64,000 bases of DNA from Candidatus Nitrosotenuis uzonensis (GCF_000723185.1 NZ_CBTY010000008.1:377460-441459); one strand, 5' to 3'; counted from the stretch's first letter, positions 1 to 8,861 are shown. Translations and numbers: made by a program. The notes: a model not told the origin generated them from the sequence alone.

Positions 1-1041
1 CGGATGTCCTTCAGCTGCAACAAGGTTGGCCAGTCTGCCCTTTCCCACAAGGTAGACTTTGTTGCCATTCTGCAACACACATTCATCAAGGTTGGGCCTC
101 ACCTCACGAACTGATTTTGATTTGTTTAGTAAAAAGTCGCTGTCAATTTCCACATCGAAATGCCCCACATTTCCCATTATTGCCCCATCTTTCATTTTTA
201 GGATGTGCTCCTTTCTTATTATATCGCGCATTCCAGTGCACGTGATAAATATATCGCCTATTTTTGCAGCCTCAGACATTGGCATCACATCAAATCCATC
301 CATGTGTGCTTCAAGTGCCTTTACTGGATCAGTCTCCGTGACAATTACCTTCGAGCCCATTCCGTGACTTCGTGCTGCAACTCCTTTGCCTACCCATCCA
401 TATCCTGCGACTACCACTCGTTTTGATGCAAACAGTAGATTCATTGCGCGCAACAGGCCATCTATTGTGCTCTGGCCAGTGCCATATCTATTATCAAACA
501 TGTGTTTTGTGTAAGCTTCGTTTACAACTATCACCGGGTACCTCAACTTTCCTTTCTTCTCGATTGCCTTAATTCGGTTCACTCCAGCTGTTGTCTCCTC
601 AGTTGAACCGAGAATTTTCATACTCTTGTATTTTTTATCAAAGTGTAGCTTTACGTTCATGTCAGCGCCATCGTCAGTGACAACTAACGGCCGGTGGTTT
701 AGTACCTGCTCTATGCACCAGTCGTATTCCTCGTTTGTCTCATCATTCCATGCGTACGTATGGATTCCCTCCGATGCAAGAAATGCAGCAATGTCATCTT
801 GTGTAGTAAGAGGGTTTCCAGCGCAGGCCGCAACATTTGCGCCTAGTTCTTTTGCGCCCATCAAAAGCACTGATGTCTCTTTTGTTATATGCAGACAAAA
901 TCCCAAAGTTATTCCTTTGAACGGTTGAGAGTTTTTCAGTCGTTTGATCGTGTTATCCAAAATAGGCATGTGACTTCTTGCCCACTCGTATGACGTTCTG
1001 CCCTGATCTGCCAGACTCTCGTCTTTTACCTTGCTCAACAT
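1..1041 (-). CDS. ahcY: S-adenosylhomocysteine hydrolase (C-terminus cut by window edge)
   Basis: Adenosylhomocysteinase splits S-adenosylhomocysteine, the by-product of methyltransferases, to homocysteine and adenosine in the cytosol using bound NAD. Reading the minus strand from ATG 1041 gives 347 codons without a stop, running off the left edge. Visible motifs are the N-terminal WARSHMPIL, DDGAD, EETTAG, the NAD-loop VVAGYGWVGKG and the later VGHFDVEID and VRPNLDE. The family is about 410-430 residues, so roughly 70 C-terminal residues are missing. It diverges from the Rieske gene. The family assignment is certain; the start is the first ATG before the conserved N-terminus. Confidence 0.95.
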   Translation of the reverse strand, partial: MLSKVKDESLADQGRTSYEWARSHMPILDNTIKRLKNSQPFKGITLGFCLHITKETSVLLMGAKELGANVAACAGNPLTTQDDIAAFLASEGIHTYAWNDETNEEYDWCIEQVLNHRPLVVTDDGADMNVKLHFDKKYKSMKILGSTEETTAGVNRIKAIEKKGKLRYPVIVVNEAYTKHMFDNRYGTGQSTIDGLLRAMNLLFASKRVVVAGYGWVGKGVAARSHGMGSKVIVTETDPVKALEAHMDGFDVMPMSEAAKIGDIFITCTGMRDIIRKEHILKMKDGAIMGNVGHFDVEIDSDFLLNKSKSVREVRPNLDECVLQNGNKVYLVGKGRLANLVAAEGHP

Positions 1042-1121
1042 TCGTTCAAAAAAATATGCACTAAAAAATCTTCTCATATGCAAAAAACAAACTAAATATC
1101 TGGCAGGAAAAAATGCAGTGC

Positions 1122-1424
1122 ATGACATGGCAGAAAGTAGCAGAAAAAGGCGAGATTCCAGCCGGCAAGTCAAAAGAGTTTGCCGTCAATGGGAAGAAAA
1201 TAGCAGTATTCAACCAGAATGGCTATCACTGCCTTGATGCACTCTGCGTACATCAGGACGGCTCCATTGCCCCAGGCAAACTTGATGGGGACATAGTAGA
1301 GTGTCCACTACACTTTTGGCATTACAACATAAGGACTGGCGAGCTTTTGGACTATCTAAAAGGCGTCAAACTGCAGACATACAAAGTCGAGGCAAGAAAT
1401 GACGGCATATACGTTGATATCTAG
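1122..1424 (+). CDS. Rieske-type [2Fe-2S] ferredoxin-like protein
   Basis: Small soluble electron-transfer protein of the Rieske fold, similar to ferredoxin components of dioxygenases or the small subunit of nitrite reductase. The cluster ligands are seen as C-V-H and, about 20 residues later, C-P-L-H. No signal peptide or membrane anchor is present, so it is a cytosolic domain-only protein of about 100 residues. ATG 1122 lies 26 nt after the TATA-like AAATAT (1094-1099), which suggests a leaderless mRNA; ATG 1113 is the alternative and adds three residues. The partner oxygenase or reductase cannot be told from the context. It is followed by nadE after 38 nt. Confidence 0.85.
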   Translation: MTWQKVAEKGEIPAGKSKEFAVNGKKIAVFNQNGYHCLDALCVHQDGSIAPGKLDGDIVECPLHFWHYNIRTGELLDYLKGVKLQTYKVEARNDGIYVDI

Positions 1425-1462
1425 TCAATACAATTTTTAATTCACACGTCAAACCAAAACCA

Positions 1463-2245
1463 GTGAACCAGGAGATCCTTAACCAGATAAAAAAACAAGA
1501 CTATGAAGCGATTCAGAACTCAATAACAGCATTCCTTGCCAACCACATTAAAAAGTCAAATGCACGAGGTCTTGTCTTTGGCTTGAGCGGTGGAATAGAT
1601 TCTGCTGTGATTGCACACATTTGCGCAAAATCATTTCATGACAAGACTCTGGCTCTGATCATGCCGGACAGCAAAATATCGCCAAAAGAAGAAACCGAGG
1701 ACGCACTGGAAATAGTTGATTCGCTAAAACTCGAATACAAACTCATCGACATCAATCTAATTCATGCCCAGTTTGCAAATATTTTAGAGCCGGAAGAAAA
1801 AGCCCTTGGCAACCTCCGGGCAAGAATACGTGCAAGCATTCTATACTATTATGCAAATTTGAGAAACTATCTTGTGATAGGCTCCAGCGACAGATCAGAG
1901 CAGATGATAGGATACTTTACCAAATTCGGCGACGGCAGTGCAGACATATTGCCTATTGCATCATTATACAAGACTCAGATACGTGAGCTTGCGCGTTACC
2001 TCGGAGTCAAGGACACTATCATTTCCAAAAAAAGTAGCCCTCACCTCTGGCACGGGCACCTTGCCGAAGAAGAAATCGGCATCTCATATGAGGAAATAGA
2101 CATAGCACTCTACTGTATCGTAGACAAAGCAATGACAGTTGAGAGAGCGGCAGAGGCTGCAGTAATGGACAAAGACAAAATCGAAAAAATCTATCAATTG
2201 TATAAAAAAAGCGAACATAAGAGAATAATGCCACCAAGGCTCTGA
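1463..2245 (+). CDS. nadE: NAD+ synthase (NH3-dependent)
   Basis: Amidates nicotinate adenine dinucleotide to NAD with ATP, the last step of NAD synthesis. The N-type ATP-pyrophosphatase loop SGGIDS is at residues 42-47, and later GSSDRSEQMIGYFTKFGDG and the SSPHLWHGH stretch are typical of NadE. At 260 residues it has only the synthetase domain without a glutaminase domain, so ammonia is the expected donor, as in most archaeal forms. The start is GTG 1463, about 26 nt after a T/A-rich box near 1434-1440. cysS follows after 10 nt and is probably cotranscribed. Confidence 0.95.
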   Translation: MNQEILNQIKKQDYEAIQNSITAFLANHIKKSNARGLVFGLSGGIDSAVIAHICAKSFHDKTLALIMPDSKISPKEETEDALEIVDSLKLEYKLIDINLIHAQFANILEPEEKALGNLRARIRASILYYYANLRNYLVIGSSDRSEQMIGYFTKFGDGSADILPIASLYKTQIRELARYLGVKDTIISKKSSPHLWHGHLAEEEIGISYEEIDIALYCIVDKAMTVERAAEAAVMDKDKIEKIYQLYKKSEHKRIMPPRL

Positions 2246-2255
2246 GGTAATTGAA

Positions 2256-3647
2256 TTGAGAATTTTTGATACACTAAGAGCAAGCGAGGAACCGGTAAAT
2301 GGAGATAACATCAGAATATATCTTTGCGGTGTCACTGTCTACGATGAATCGCACATCGGACATGCACGCACCATCATCATATTTGACACTTTGCGCCGAT
2401 ACCTCGAATCAAAAGGAAAGATGGTGAACTTTGTTCAAAACTTTACCGATGTTGATGATAAGATAATCAAGCGGGCAACAGCAGAAAACGTTCACCCACT
2501 TGAGATAAGCAGGCGCTATATCGACCATTATTTTGAGGATTTCGATAGGCTAAACATAAAGCGCGCCACGGTTCACCCAAAGGCAACAGAACACATACCT
2601 GAAATGATAGAGCTCATCAAAAATCTGATCAATGCAGGATTTGCCTATGTATCAAGAAATGGTGTATACTATAGTGTAGCAAAGTTTCCAGAGTACGGCA
2701 AACTGTCAAAAAAGAAGACAGAGGATCTCATTTCAGGAGCAAGAATAGAAATCGATGAAACAAAAAATGATCCGCTAGACTTTGCGTTATGGAAGTTTTC
2801 AGACACTGAGCCGAGCTGGCCAAGTCCGTGGGGAAGCGGCAGGCCCGGCTGGCATATTGAATGCTCTGCAATGAGCCTCAAATATCTGGGTGAAGAATTC
2901 GAGATTCATGGAGGCGGACGTGATCTTATCTTTCCTCATCATGAAAACGAAATTGCACAGACAGAGGCATTCACAAAAAAACCACTTGCCAAGTTGTGGA
3001 TGCATGTAGGGATGGTGACAATAAATGGCGAGAAAATGTCAAAGTCGCTTGGCAACATAAAGTCAGTCAGACATGTTCTTGATGGCTGGGGCCCCAATGT
3101 GATCAGACTGTTCTGTCTTTCCGGCCACTACTCCAAGGCAATAGACTATTCTGAGGAGCTGCTCAGGGAGAACCTAATAAAGTGGCGTCAAGTCGAAACC
3201 GCCTACTATGAGATGATCATGGCAGATGATACGTTGCCTGCCGCGGACGAAGTATCGATGCTTGCAGCAGAATCCAGAAGAGAATTTGACGATGCCCTAG
3301 AATCAGACTTTAATACACCGCTTGCCATAAACGCATTTTTCAAGATGGTCAAAGGGATAAACAGAATTGCCGCAGCAGAGACAATGACAAAACAGACAGC
3401 ATTAGTAATACTTCCTGAATTTGAAAGAATGCTTGGAATCCTTGGCCTACAAGTCCAGAAAGTAACAGAGGAAGAAAAACAGAAAATAACTAACATGATA
3501 AAAGAGCGCGATATTTTGCGGGCACAAAAACAATACCAAGAAGCAGACAAGATGCGTGAGCAGATCTCACAAATGAACATAGTCCTGCTTGATCATAAGA
3601 ACAAAACAATCTGGATGAAAAAAGAAAAGATAAGAGCAGACTCCTAG
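2256..3647 (+). CDS. cysS: Cysteinyl-tRNA synthetase
   Basis: Class I aminoacyl-tRNA synthetase that charges tRNA-Cys. HIGH is at residues 33-36 and KMSKS at 260-264; the zinc ligands expected from the bacterial enzyme are present as C24, C203, H228 and E232. The length of 463 residues is normal. The start is TTG 2256, preceded by GAGGT at 2244-2248, a clear Shine-Dalgarno match to the 16S tail found in this window; this fits an internal operon gene behind nadE. Its 3' end overlaps the convergent YchF-like gene by 4 nt. Confidence 0.97.
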   Translation: MRIFDTLRASEEPVNGDNIRIYLCGVTVYDESHIGHARTIIIFDTLRRYLESKGKMVNFVQNFTDVDDKIIKRATAENVHPLEISRRYIDHYFEDFDRLNIKRATVHPKATEHIPEMIELIKNLINAGFAYVSRNGVYYSVAKFPEYGKLSKKKTEDLISGARIEIDETKNDPLDFALWKFSDTEPSWPSPWGSGRPGWHIECSAMSLKYLGEEFEIHGGGRDLIFPHHENEIAQTEAFTKKPLAKLWMHVGMVTINGEKMSKSLGNIKSVRHVLDGWGPNVIRLFCLSGHYSKAIDYSEELLRENLIKWRQVETAYYEMIMADDTLPAADEVSMLAAESRREFDDALESDFNTPLAINAFFKMVKGINRIAAAETMTKQTALVILPEFERMLGILGLQVQKVTEEEKQKITNMIKERDILRAQKQYQEADKMREQISQMNIVLLDHKNKTIWMKKEKIRADS

Positions 3648-4861
3648 TGCGTCTTTTTTGATGCGCTTACAAGAGATATGACGTCTCTGTCCCTCAGCTG
3701 GTATGTAGTCGGCAGCCTGAGGTTGTATCGAATGTCCTTTGCATAGAGAAGTCCCTTTATCAGATCCGTGTGAACTTCCTTTGCAAGATCGGCAACGGTT
3801 GCACCGTCCTTGAGCAACATAAGATCAGGCAGCACGTTGCCTTTCTTATCAGAGAGTCTTTCCTCGTCGGCCACAGGGTATACTGTGTTCATCTTTAGGA
3901 GCTTAAACACTGTCACATTGATTGCAAACTGGACGCCTGTTCTCATGTACTCACCCATTATCTCTTTTGTGATAAAATCAAGCGCATTTTTTTGCTTGCC
4001 GCTCAGCTCATCTGGTTTTATTATCTCAAACTGCTCAGAACCTGGGGAGTACTTGATCAGTCCTTTCTGCTCTGCCCGCCTTAATGATAGCTCGCTGTCT
4101 GCGCTTGCGGGCACAACTATCATGTCTATGAAGCGTTCTCGCAGACGCGCAAAGTTCTTGTCAGCACCCTCCACATCTATCTTGTTTGCCACAATGAGTG
4201 TGGGTTTTGATATCTTGCGTAGTATTGAGGCAAATTTTTTGCTTTCCTTAAAGTCAATAGCATCAAAGTCTTTATCTTCAATATTAGCTGCCTGCAGTGC
4301 CTCCTTTACATGATAGTTATTCACACCTATTCCTCTGTACAGGTCTGCTATTGCGACAACCTTGTCAGTTCCTGACGCAATGGTTTTTGATACCTTGTCA
4401 CGGTTTCCTTCCAATATTTTCAGGTACCACATTATCAGTTCTTCTTCAATATCTGCAAAATCAGATATCGGATCCCCCGCACCCGTCTCGGCAATTTTAC
4501 CAGATGAATCTATTCCACCAGAAACATCAACTACGTGTAGTAATGCGTCCGACTGGGCAGCAACAGAAAGAAATTGGTTGCCAAGCCCCTTTCCCTGCCA
4601 TGCGTCTTTTATCAGGCCTGGAAGGTCGATAAGCTCTATTGGTATATACCTCCAACCGTCTATGCATTTTGAATTCTTTGGGTTGTCAACTACATTAAAT
4701 TCCGGATGAACACAAAGTGTGATTGCATTAGCTGTAGCAGATTCTGGTTTTTTTGTCGTAAACGGATACGTTGAGATTTCAGATGAAGACAGTGTGGCTG
4801 AATTGAAAAACGTGGTTTTTCCAGTATTGGTCTTGCCGATAATTCCTATCTTTATTGGCAC
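3644..4861 (-). CDS. YchF/Obg-type GTP-binding protein with C-terminal TGS domain
   Basis: TRAFAC-class GTPase or ATPase of the archaeal YchF/OLA1-like group, thought to act on ribosomes. The P-loop is at residues 9-17 (GKTNTGKTT), the G3 motif is DLPGL, and G4 is NKID. The C-terminal 70 residues (YPVADEE through QLRDRDVISLVSA) match a TGS domain. The length of 405 is normal for the archaeal form. The ATG at 4861 is directly before the first strand of the G domain. The function in this organism is inferred from family only. Confidence 0.93.
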   Translation of the reverse strand: MPIKIGIIGKTNTGKTTFFNSATLSSSEISTYPFTTKKPESATANAITLCVHPEFNVVDNPKNSKCIDGWRYIPIELIDLPGLIKDAWQGKGLGNQFLSVAAQSDALLHVVDVSGGIDSSGKIAETGAGDPISDFADIEEELIMWYLKILEGNRDKVSKTIASGTDKVVAIADLYRGIGVNNYHVKEALQAANIEDKDFDAIDFKESKKFASILRKISKPTLIVANKIDVEGADKNFARLRERFIDMIVVPASADSELSLRRAEQKGLIKYSPGSEQFEIIKPDELSGKQKNALDFITKEIMGEYMRTGVQFAINVTVFKLLKMNTVYPVADEERLSDKKGNVLPDLMLLKDGATVADLAKEVHTDLIKGLLYAKDIRYNLRLPTTYQLRDRDVISLVSASKKTH

Positions 4862-4897
4862 ATGTACAATTGCGAATTTAGCTATTTATCTCTGACT

Positions 4898-5269
4898 CTA
4901 GTGGACGTGGTCGTTATCAGGTCTTTGGCGAATTTTATCAGAGGTGTTTTTCAGCTCATCAATTGACCAGGAGATTTCACCAATATCTTCTTGTGTGAGA
5001 GTATCATCCCACTTGTCAAGAACAGTCTTTGAAATCTGACATGCATGATACAGCAGATTCCAGTACGGATGGTGTTCCGCAGTAGTGTATGCAAGCTCTA
5101 CTACATCCTCAAGCCCGCTTTTGGCTCTTGATATAGAGCTTGAGTTCTCTCCAAAAATTCTGATGATCCCTCCGTCAACATAAGAGTCGACTTTGAGCAT
5201 CACACCCTGCCTAGAATATGAATCCACTAGATCTTGAAGAGATTTAAAAAAATCATCAAAACTTGCCAT
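4898..5269 (-). CDS. Conserved hypothetical protein, 123 aa
   Basis: I do not recognise this family. It is a soluble acidic protein with no signal peptide, starting MASFDDFFKSLQDLVDSYSR and ending in a short helical stretch with a histidine/aspartate-rich tail. The ATG overlaps the TAA of the upstream CoA-binding gene (TAATG), so the two are probably translated from one mRNA, which hints at a related job but does not identify it. Confidence 0.75.
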   Translation of the reverse strand: MASFDDFFKSLQDLVDSYSRQGVMLKVDSYVDGGIIRIFGENSSSISRAKSGLEDVVELAYTTAEHHPYWNLLYHACQISKTVLDKWDDTLTQEDIGEISWSIDELKNTSDKIRQRPDNDHVH

Positions 5270-5682
5270 TAGAACAACCGCTGATGCTCAGCTAGCATGC
5301 ACCTGTTAAAGACTACCTTTATTCCGGCACTTTTTGCAAGGTTTTCTGCTTCCTCATTGTGTATTCCTTCTTGCAGCCAGATTACCTTGGGTTTTTTCTT
5401 TATTGCCTCCTGGATTACCGGTAGGACTTGATCTGAGGGCCTAAAGACATCCACAATGTCAATCTGCTCAGGCACTTCTTGCAGACTTGGATAGCACTTT
5501 CTTTCAAGTATGCTGTCTGCGGTGGGATTCACAGGTACGATGTTGTAGCCGTTCTCAAGCAGGTATTTTGGAACATAGTTTGCAGCCTTTTCTTCGTTTT
5601 TTGACATTCCCACCACTGCTACGTTCTTTAGTGACAATATACTGCGTATTTCATCATCAGAGTGTGGATCTTTTTCCATCAT
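5269..5682 (-). CDS. CoA-binding domain protein (YccU family)
   Basis: Rossmann-type CoA-binding protein of about 137 residues. The signature is AVVGMSKNEEKAANYVPKYL followed by GYNIVPVNPTAD, the DIVDVFRPSDQVLPV strand and the C-terminal FNRCMLAEHQR. Ligand binding is known for the family, but the cellular role is not. The frame is open much further upstream, up to 6093, but that part is the shadow of the divergent gene. I chose ATG 5682 (5679 is also possible) because AAATTATAT lies about 25 nt upstream on the minus strand, which gives a leaderless start; ATG 5772 would overlap the neighbour's start. Confidence 0.85.
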   Translation of the reverse strand: MMEKDPHSDDEIRSILSLKNVAVVGMSKNEEKAANYVPKYLLENGYNIVPVNPTADSILERKCYPSLQEVPEQIDIVDVFRPSDQVLPVIQEAIKKKPKVIWLQEGIHNEEAENLAKSAGIKVVFNRCMLAEHQRLF

Positions 5683-5702
5683 ATTGTATCTGCTTGCAAG
5701 TG

Positions 5703-5748
5703 ATATAATTTCTTTGGAGTCCAGCACTTCATTGGAAAGTTCTTTATA
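5703..5748. promoter_or_regulatory. Divergent promoter region with two TATA boxes
   Basis: On the minus strand AAATTATAT (plus 5703-5711) lies about 25 nt before ATG 5682. On the plus strand TTTATA (5743-5748) lies about 25 nt before ATG 5771. This spacing is what archaeal TBP/TFB leaderless promoters show, and it fixes the starts of both genes. Confidence 0.6.
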
Positions 5749-5770
5749 GGAAAAATCCAGAACATCAACC

Positions 5771-6307
5771 ATGGAAGAAGAACCAAAAGACATCATAGTT
5801 CTTGGTGCGATCAAAAGAGGAGCAAAGAAATTCGGTAAGATAAGGGACAAGACAGGCATAGAGCCAGAAGAGCTAAACAAAATACTTGAAAAGCTTGAAG
5901 AGCGCGGCCTCATACGGGTGGAGAAGAAAAAAGGATTCCTTGGAGGCGAAAAGATAGAATTGCATGTAACCGAAAAAGGAGACAACGAGCTGCAACAGAG
6001 AATACACGAAATGGAACAAAAATGGAACCAGATGGTGCAGCTATACAAGCTAGGCGATAAAAAGAAGCTTGAAGAGTTCATGGGTAGTAACAAATCGGAC
6101 TTTGCAATGATGATGTTCTTTGGAATAATGAATATGATGATGTTCTCAATGATGTTTTCGATGATAGGTGCGTCAATGCATGATTATGTTCCTGCAGACC
6201 AGGTTCCTCCTGGCGCCGAGAACCAGCCTGGTGATGCCGGAGGCGATATGGGCGGGGATGCAGGCGTAGGAGATACTGGCGGCTACGACATCGACATCGG
6301 CTTTTAA
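5771..6307 (+). CDS. Winged-helix protein with Met-rich membrane segment
   Basis: The first 80 residues look like a MarR/PadR-like winged helix (ILGAIKRGAKKFGKIRDKTG, LEERGLIRVEKKKGFLGGEK, LHVTEKGDNEL). Residues 85-115 form a charged helix. Residues about 115-136 are strongly hydrophobic and unusually methionine-rich (MMFFGIMNMMMFSMMFSM). The C-terminus is a glycine/aspartate-rich low-complexity tail. This suggests a membrane-tethered transcription regulator, but neither DNA binding nor membrane location is proven. It is transcribed divergently from the CoA-binding gene. Confidence 0.8.
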   Translation: MEEEPKDIIVLGAIKRGAKKFGKIRDKTGIEPEELNKILEKLEERGLIRVEKKKGFLGGEKIELHVTEKGDNELQQRIHEMEQKWNQMVQLYKLGDKKKLEEFMGSNKSDFAMMMFFGIMNMMMFSMMFSMIGASMHDYVPADQVPPGAENQPGDAGGDMGGDAGVGDTGGYDIDIGF

Positions 6308-6349
6308 CTCGTTGAAATTTTAAATCACTGAACAAACTAGGCAGAATAG

Positions 6350-7339
6350 TTGCTTTACACTTTAGATGAGAATGCCGGCCTCGTAAAGGTTCTACAGTTT
6401 CTCAAAGCTCACAAGCTAGAATACCTCTCAGGTGAGGATCTCAGTGAAGTTCTCAGAATCAGCAGAGTTGCAATTTGGAAACACATAAAAAAAATTCAAA
6501 GCCTTGGCTACAAGATAGAGTCAAAACAAAATCTAGGATACAGACTTGTGGAGACAACGGACAAGGTCTTGCCATGGGAGATAGCCGAGAGCCTAAAAAC
6601 AAAGACATTAGGTAGAAAAATCTATTACTTTGATTCTGTTGACTCGACTCAAAATTTTGCCATGCGTCTTGCCAAGACAGATTCCGGATCAGTTGTAATC
6701 GCCGAATCGCAAACATCAGGAAAGGGACGGCTTGGCAGGAAGTGGATTTCACCAAAAGGCGGAATTTGGATGTCGATAGTTCTCTGCCCCGACATCGATG
6801 TCTCAAAAATAACACTTGTTCCAATTGCAGCTGCAGTTGCACTTGCAAATGCAATTGAAAAAACACTTGCACTAAAGACCGAGTTAAAATGGCCCAATGA
6901 TATAACCCTCAATGGCAAAAAGATTGCAGGCATAATCATCGATGCGTCAATAGAATCAAGTAAAATAGACAATATAGTTCTCGGAATAGGAATCAACTAT
7001 AATGTCAACCCCGCAGAAATTGAAAAAAAGATAAGAACAAAAGCAAACTATTACGGTGTTGGAACACTTGTAAAAAACTACAAACAAAAACCGGCAAGAC
7101 TTGTACAGTCATTTCTTGAAGAGCTGGAAAGAATACTCAGACTTCTTGCAGATGGCAAAAGCCAGTTAATCATAACACAGTGGACGAAAAGATCATCCAC
7201 CATAGGCAAGAACGTAACAGTATCCGGTACTACTGGTACTGCCACAGGACGGGCAGTTAGAATAGACCATGATGGAAGTTTGGTGCTAAAGCAAAGGACT
7301 GGCTATGCCAGGATTTCAGCAGGAGATATTTCATACTAG
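6350..7339 (+). CDS. birA: Biotin-[acetyl-CoA carboxylase] ligase with N-terminal HTH
   Basis: Attaches biotin to the carrier of acetyl/propionyl-CoA carboxylase, the carboxylase of the 3HP/4HB carbon fixation cycle. Residues 1-65 form a winged helix (LSEVLRISRVAIWKHIKKI), so the protein may also repress transcription as E. coli BirA does. The catalytic domain has SVDSTQ, the biotinyl-AMP loop GKGRLGRKW at about 124-132, KWPND and GIGIN, and a C-terminal SH3-like domain. The length of 329 is normal for the bifunctional form. TTG 6350 lies 29 nt after TTTTAAAT. Confidence 0.95.
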   Translation: MLYTLDENAGLVKVLQFLKAHKLEYLSGEDLSEVLRISRVAIWKHIKKIQSLGYKIESKQNLGYRLVETTDKVLPWEIAESLKTKTLGRKIYYFDSVDSTQNFAMRLAKTDSGSVVIAESQTSGKGRLGRKWISPKGGIWMSIVLCPDIDVSKITLVPIAAAVALANAIEKTLALKTELKWPNDITLNGKKIAGIIIDASIESSKIDNIVLGIGINYNVNPAEIEKKIRTKANYYGVGTLVKNYKQKPARLVQSFLEELERILRLLADGKSQLIITQWTKRSSTIGKNVTVSGTTGTATGRAVRIDHDGSLVLKQRTGYARISAGDISY

Positions 7340-7677
7340 TTTTTTTGCTTTTTTTTGGAAGGCTTGCCACCTTTTTTACGCTTTGGACCATTGTCAAGAA
7401 GTGATGCTTCAGTTCTGATTATATCCCTCAGATCAGACTGAATTGATAACAGAGAGGAGACTATCTGCTCTAATTGTTGCAAATACTGCTCATAGCAATA
7501 GATAAGCTCGGACTTTGCAGTATCAGTCCTAGTCAGGTATTCGTTCAGCCTTAGCACGTTAGTCATGTTGATGACCTCTGGCAAAGGCTCACCTGGATGC
7601 TCTATCTTTTCAAGATCCTCCCTAATCTTCTGGATTCGCAGTCTTAACTCGTTAAGGTTGTTCCCAAGCCCAATCAA
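7336..7677 (-). CDS. Hypothetical coiled-coil protein with basic tail, 113 aa
   Basis: No family recognised. The sequence is mostly helical with heptad-like spacing (LNELRLRIQKIREDLEKI and LQQLEQIVSSLLSIQ) and ends in a lysine-rich tail (KRKKGGKPSKKKQKN) that could bind nucleic acid. The start appears to be TTG 7677. It converges on birA with a 4-nt overlap. Confidence 0.65.
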   Translation of the reverse strand: MIGLGNNLNELRLRIQKIREDLEKIEHPGEPLPEVINMTNVLRLNEYLTRTDTAKSELIYCYEQYLQQLEQIVSSLLSIQSDLRDIIRTEASLLDNGPKRKKGGKPSKKKQKN

Positions 7678-7755
7678 ACCAGATCACAGTATGATTTCAT
7701 TTAGGGTATTGTTAACTTGTCGATCGAGTGCAAAAATAGAAAAATGCGGCTCCGG

Positions 7756-8034
7756 CTACCTGTCCGGATTGCCTTCACTTCTTAGCTCTTCTACCAGCAT
7801 CTTTGATTTTGCAGCTGCGCGACGAATCATCTCAAAGTATTCTAGAGTCTGAGCATCCAAAAACCTACCCAGCTTGTCATACAATAGATCGTTGGCATTG
7901 GAAATCACACAGATGGGATCGACAAGATCGTTGACAAGATCTGCCTTCCTTTTGCGTTGTAATGCTAGTCGCATTTGTGGAACCTCCTCCTTTTGCTTCA
8001 ACCTTTCACAGTGTATTGATTTGTAACCCATCAT
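7756..8034 (-). CDS. HisKA-like dimerization stub lacking the phospho-histidine
   Basis: A 92-residue protein whose C-terminal 55 residues resemble the dimerization domain of a histidine kinase: LVNDLVDPICVISNANDLL aligns with the H-box of the two soluble kinases in this window (RITHDMRNPLTVI and RLAHDMRNPLAII), and EYFEMIRRAAAKSKMLVEEL matches the second helix. The phospho-accepting histidine is replaced by asparagine, and there is no ATPase domain. Its start overlaps the stop of the TrmB-type regulator by 4 nt (ATGA), so the two are translationally coupled. It may be a dimerization or antagonist partner; this is inference. Confidence 0.7.
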   Translation of the reverse strand: MMGYKSIHCERLKQKEEVPQMRLALQRKRKADLVNDLVDPICVISNANDLLYDKLGRFLDAQTLEYFEMIRRAAAKSKMLVEELRSEGNPDR

Positions 8035-8861
8035 TGGCTTTTTACCCTTTTAGTTCTTGGCGCCACCAAAACCTCTGCCGGTTTTGATTTGTTCCACAAC
8101 AGTGTGCAAAGGCTGAACATGTTGCTGACCATCTCAAGTGAATTCGTATGCATTACAGAGTCGCCTTCATCATTCAAATCCATTGATGTGTTGAGCGCAC
8201 CAGACATTATCAATTGCCTGCTTTCCTCCACAACCATTCTGCTTTTTGAGGGTAGCTTACCCACCCTAATTTCGGTCGGATCAAGTCGATGAACGAATGA
8301 TAACTCCTTGTCAGTAGATGCCTCCGTTAAAATTCTGACTTGTACTCCTTCTTTTTTCAATAGTTGAATTCTCTCTGGAATGCTCGTGTGATACATCCTC
8401 ATCAAATCTTCAGTTGTTGTCACAATATACACGATTCCGGTAGCTTTTTGCAAAAGCTTACTTATTCTCGAGTATATGTTCGATCTTCCCTGAATTATGA
8501 CAAATGAGGAGATTTCTTGGATATCAGTCTCTTTGGTGATGACACTGATGTCCTCTACGATTTTCTGTGAGAGATTCTTCATCGTGGTTATCTCATCTTG
8601 TTTTCTCTCAACTATTGTCTTTAGTGCTTCGGTCGGCGGTATTGCAGAGCAAAGTGTCGGGTTTGAAAATGTGGTTGCCACCACGCCCATGTTTCGTAGC
8701 CTGTTCAGGGCCCTGTATGTCTTGCCTCTGTCAATATCCAGTTTTGCAGATAGGGTTCCAACTGACACCGGGCCCGTTTGAAGTAGTCCCATGTATACTT
8801 TGGAATCTACATCTTCAAGACCAAAAAAAGCCAGCGCCTCGATTATTTCGTGCTGATTCAT
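8031..8861 (-). CDS. TrmB-family transcriptional regulator
   Basis: The N-terminal 70 residues form the TrmB winged helix (LAFFGLEDVDSKVYMGLLQ, then SVGTLSAKLDIDRGKTYRALNRL), followed by a helical linker and a C-terminal phospholipase-D-like effector domain (FVIIQGRSNIYSRISKLL ... RIQLLKKEGVQVRILTEAS). TrmB proteins commonly bind sugars or other small ligands; the ligand here is unknown. I place the start at ATG 8861 because TATTTTAT lies 26-30 nt upstream; the frame is open to 8924 but the extra residues look non-coding. The gene is coupled to the HisKA-like stub. A 23-bp palindromic element lies just upstream at 8901-8923. Confidence 0.85.
   Translation of the reverse strand: MNQHEIIEALAFFGLEDVDSKVYMGLLQTGPVSVGTLSAKLDIDRGKTYRALNRLRNMGVVATTFSNPTLCSAIPPTEALKTIVERKQDEITTMKNLSQKIVEDISVITKETDIQEISSFVIIQGRSNIYSRISKLLQKATGIVYIVTTTEDLMRMYHTSIPERIQLLKKEGVQVRILTEASTDKELSFVHRLDPTEIRVGKLPSKSRMVVEESRQLIMSGALNTSMDLNDEGDSVMHTNSLEMVSNMFSLCTLLWNKSKPAEVLVAPRTKRVKSQ

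Noticed and set aside
5683..6093. Extended N-terminus of the CoA-binding protein
   Set aside because: The added sequence is serine-rich and cysteine-rich low-quality protein antisense to the winged-helix gene; a TATA box supports ATG 5682.
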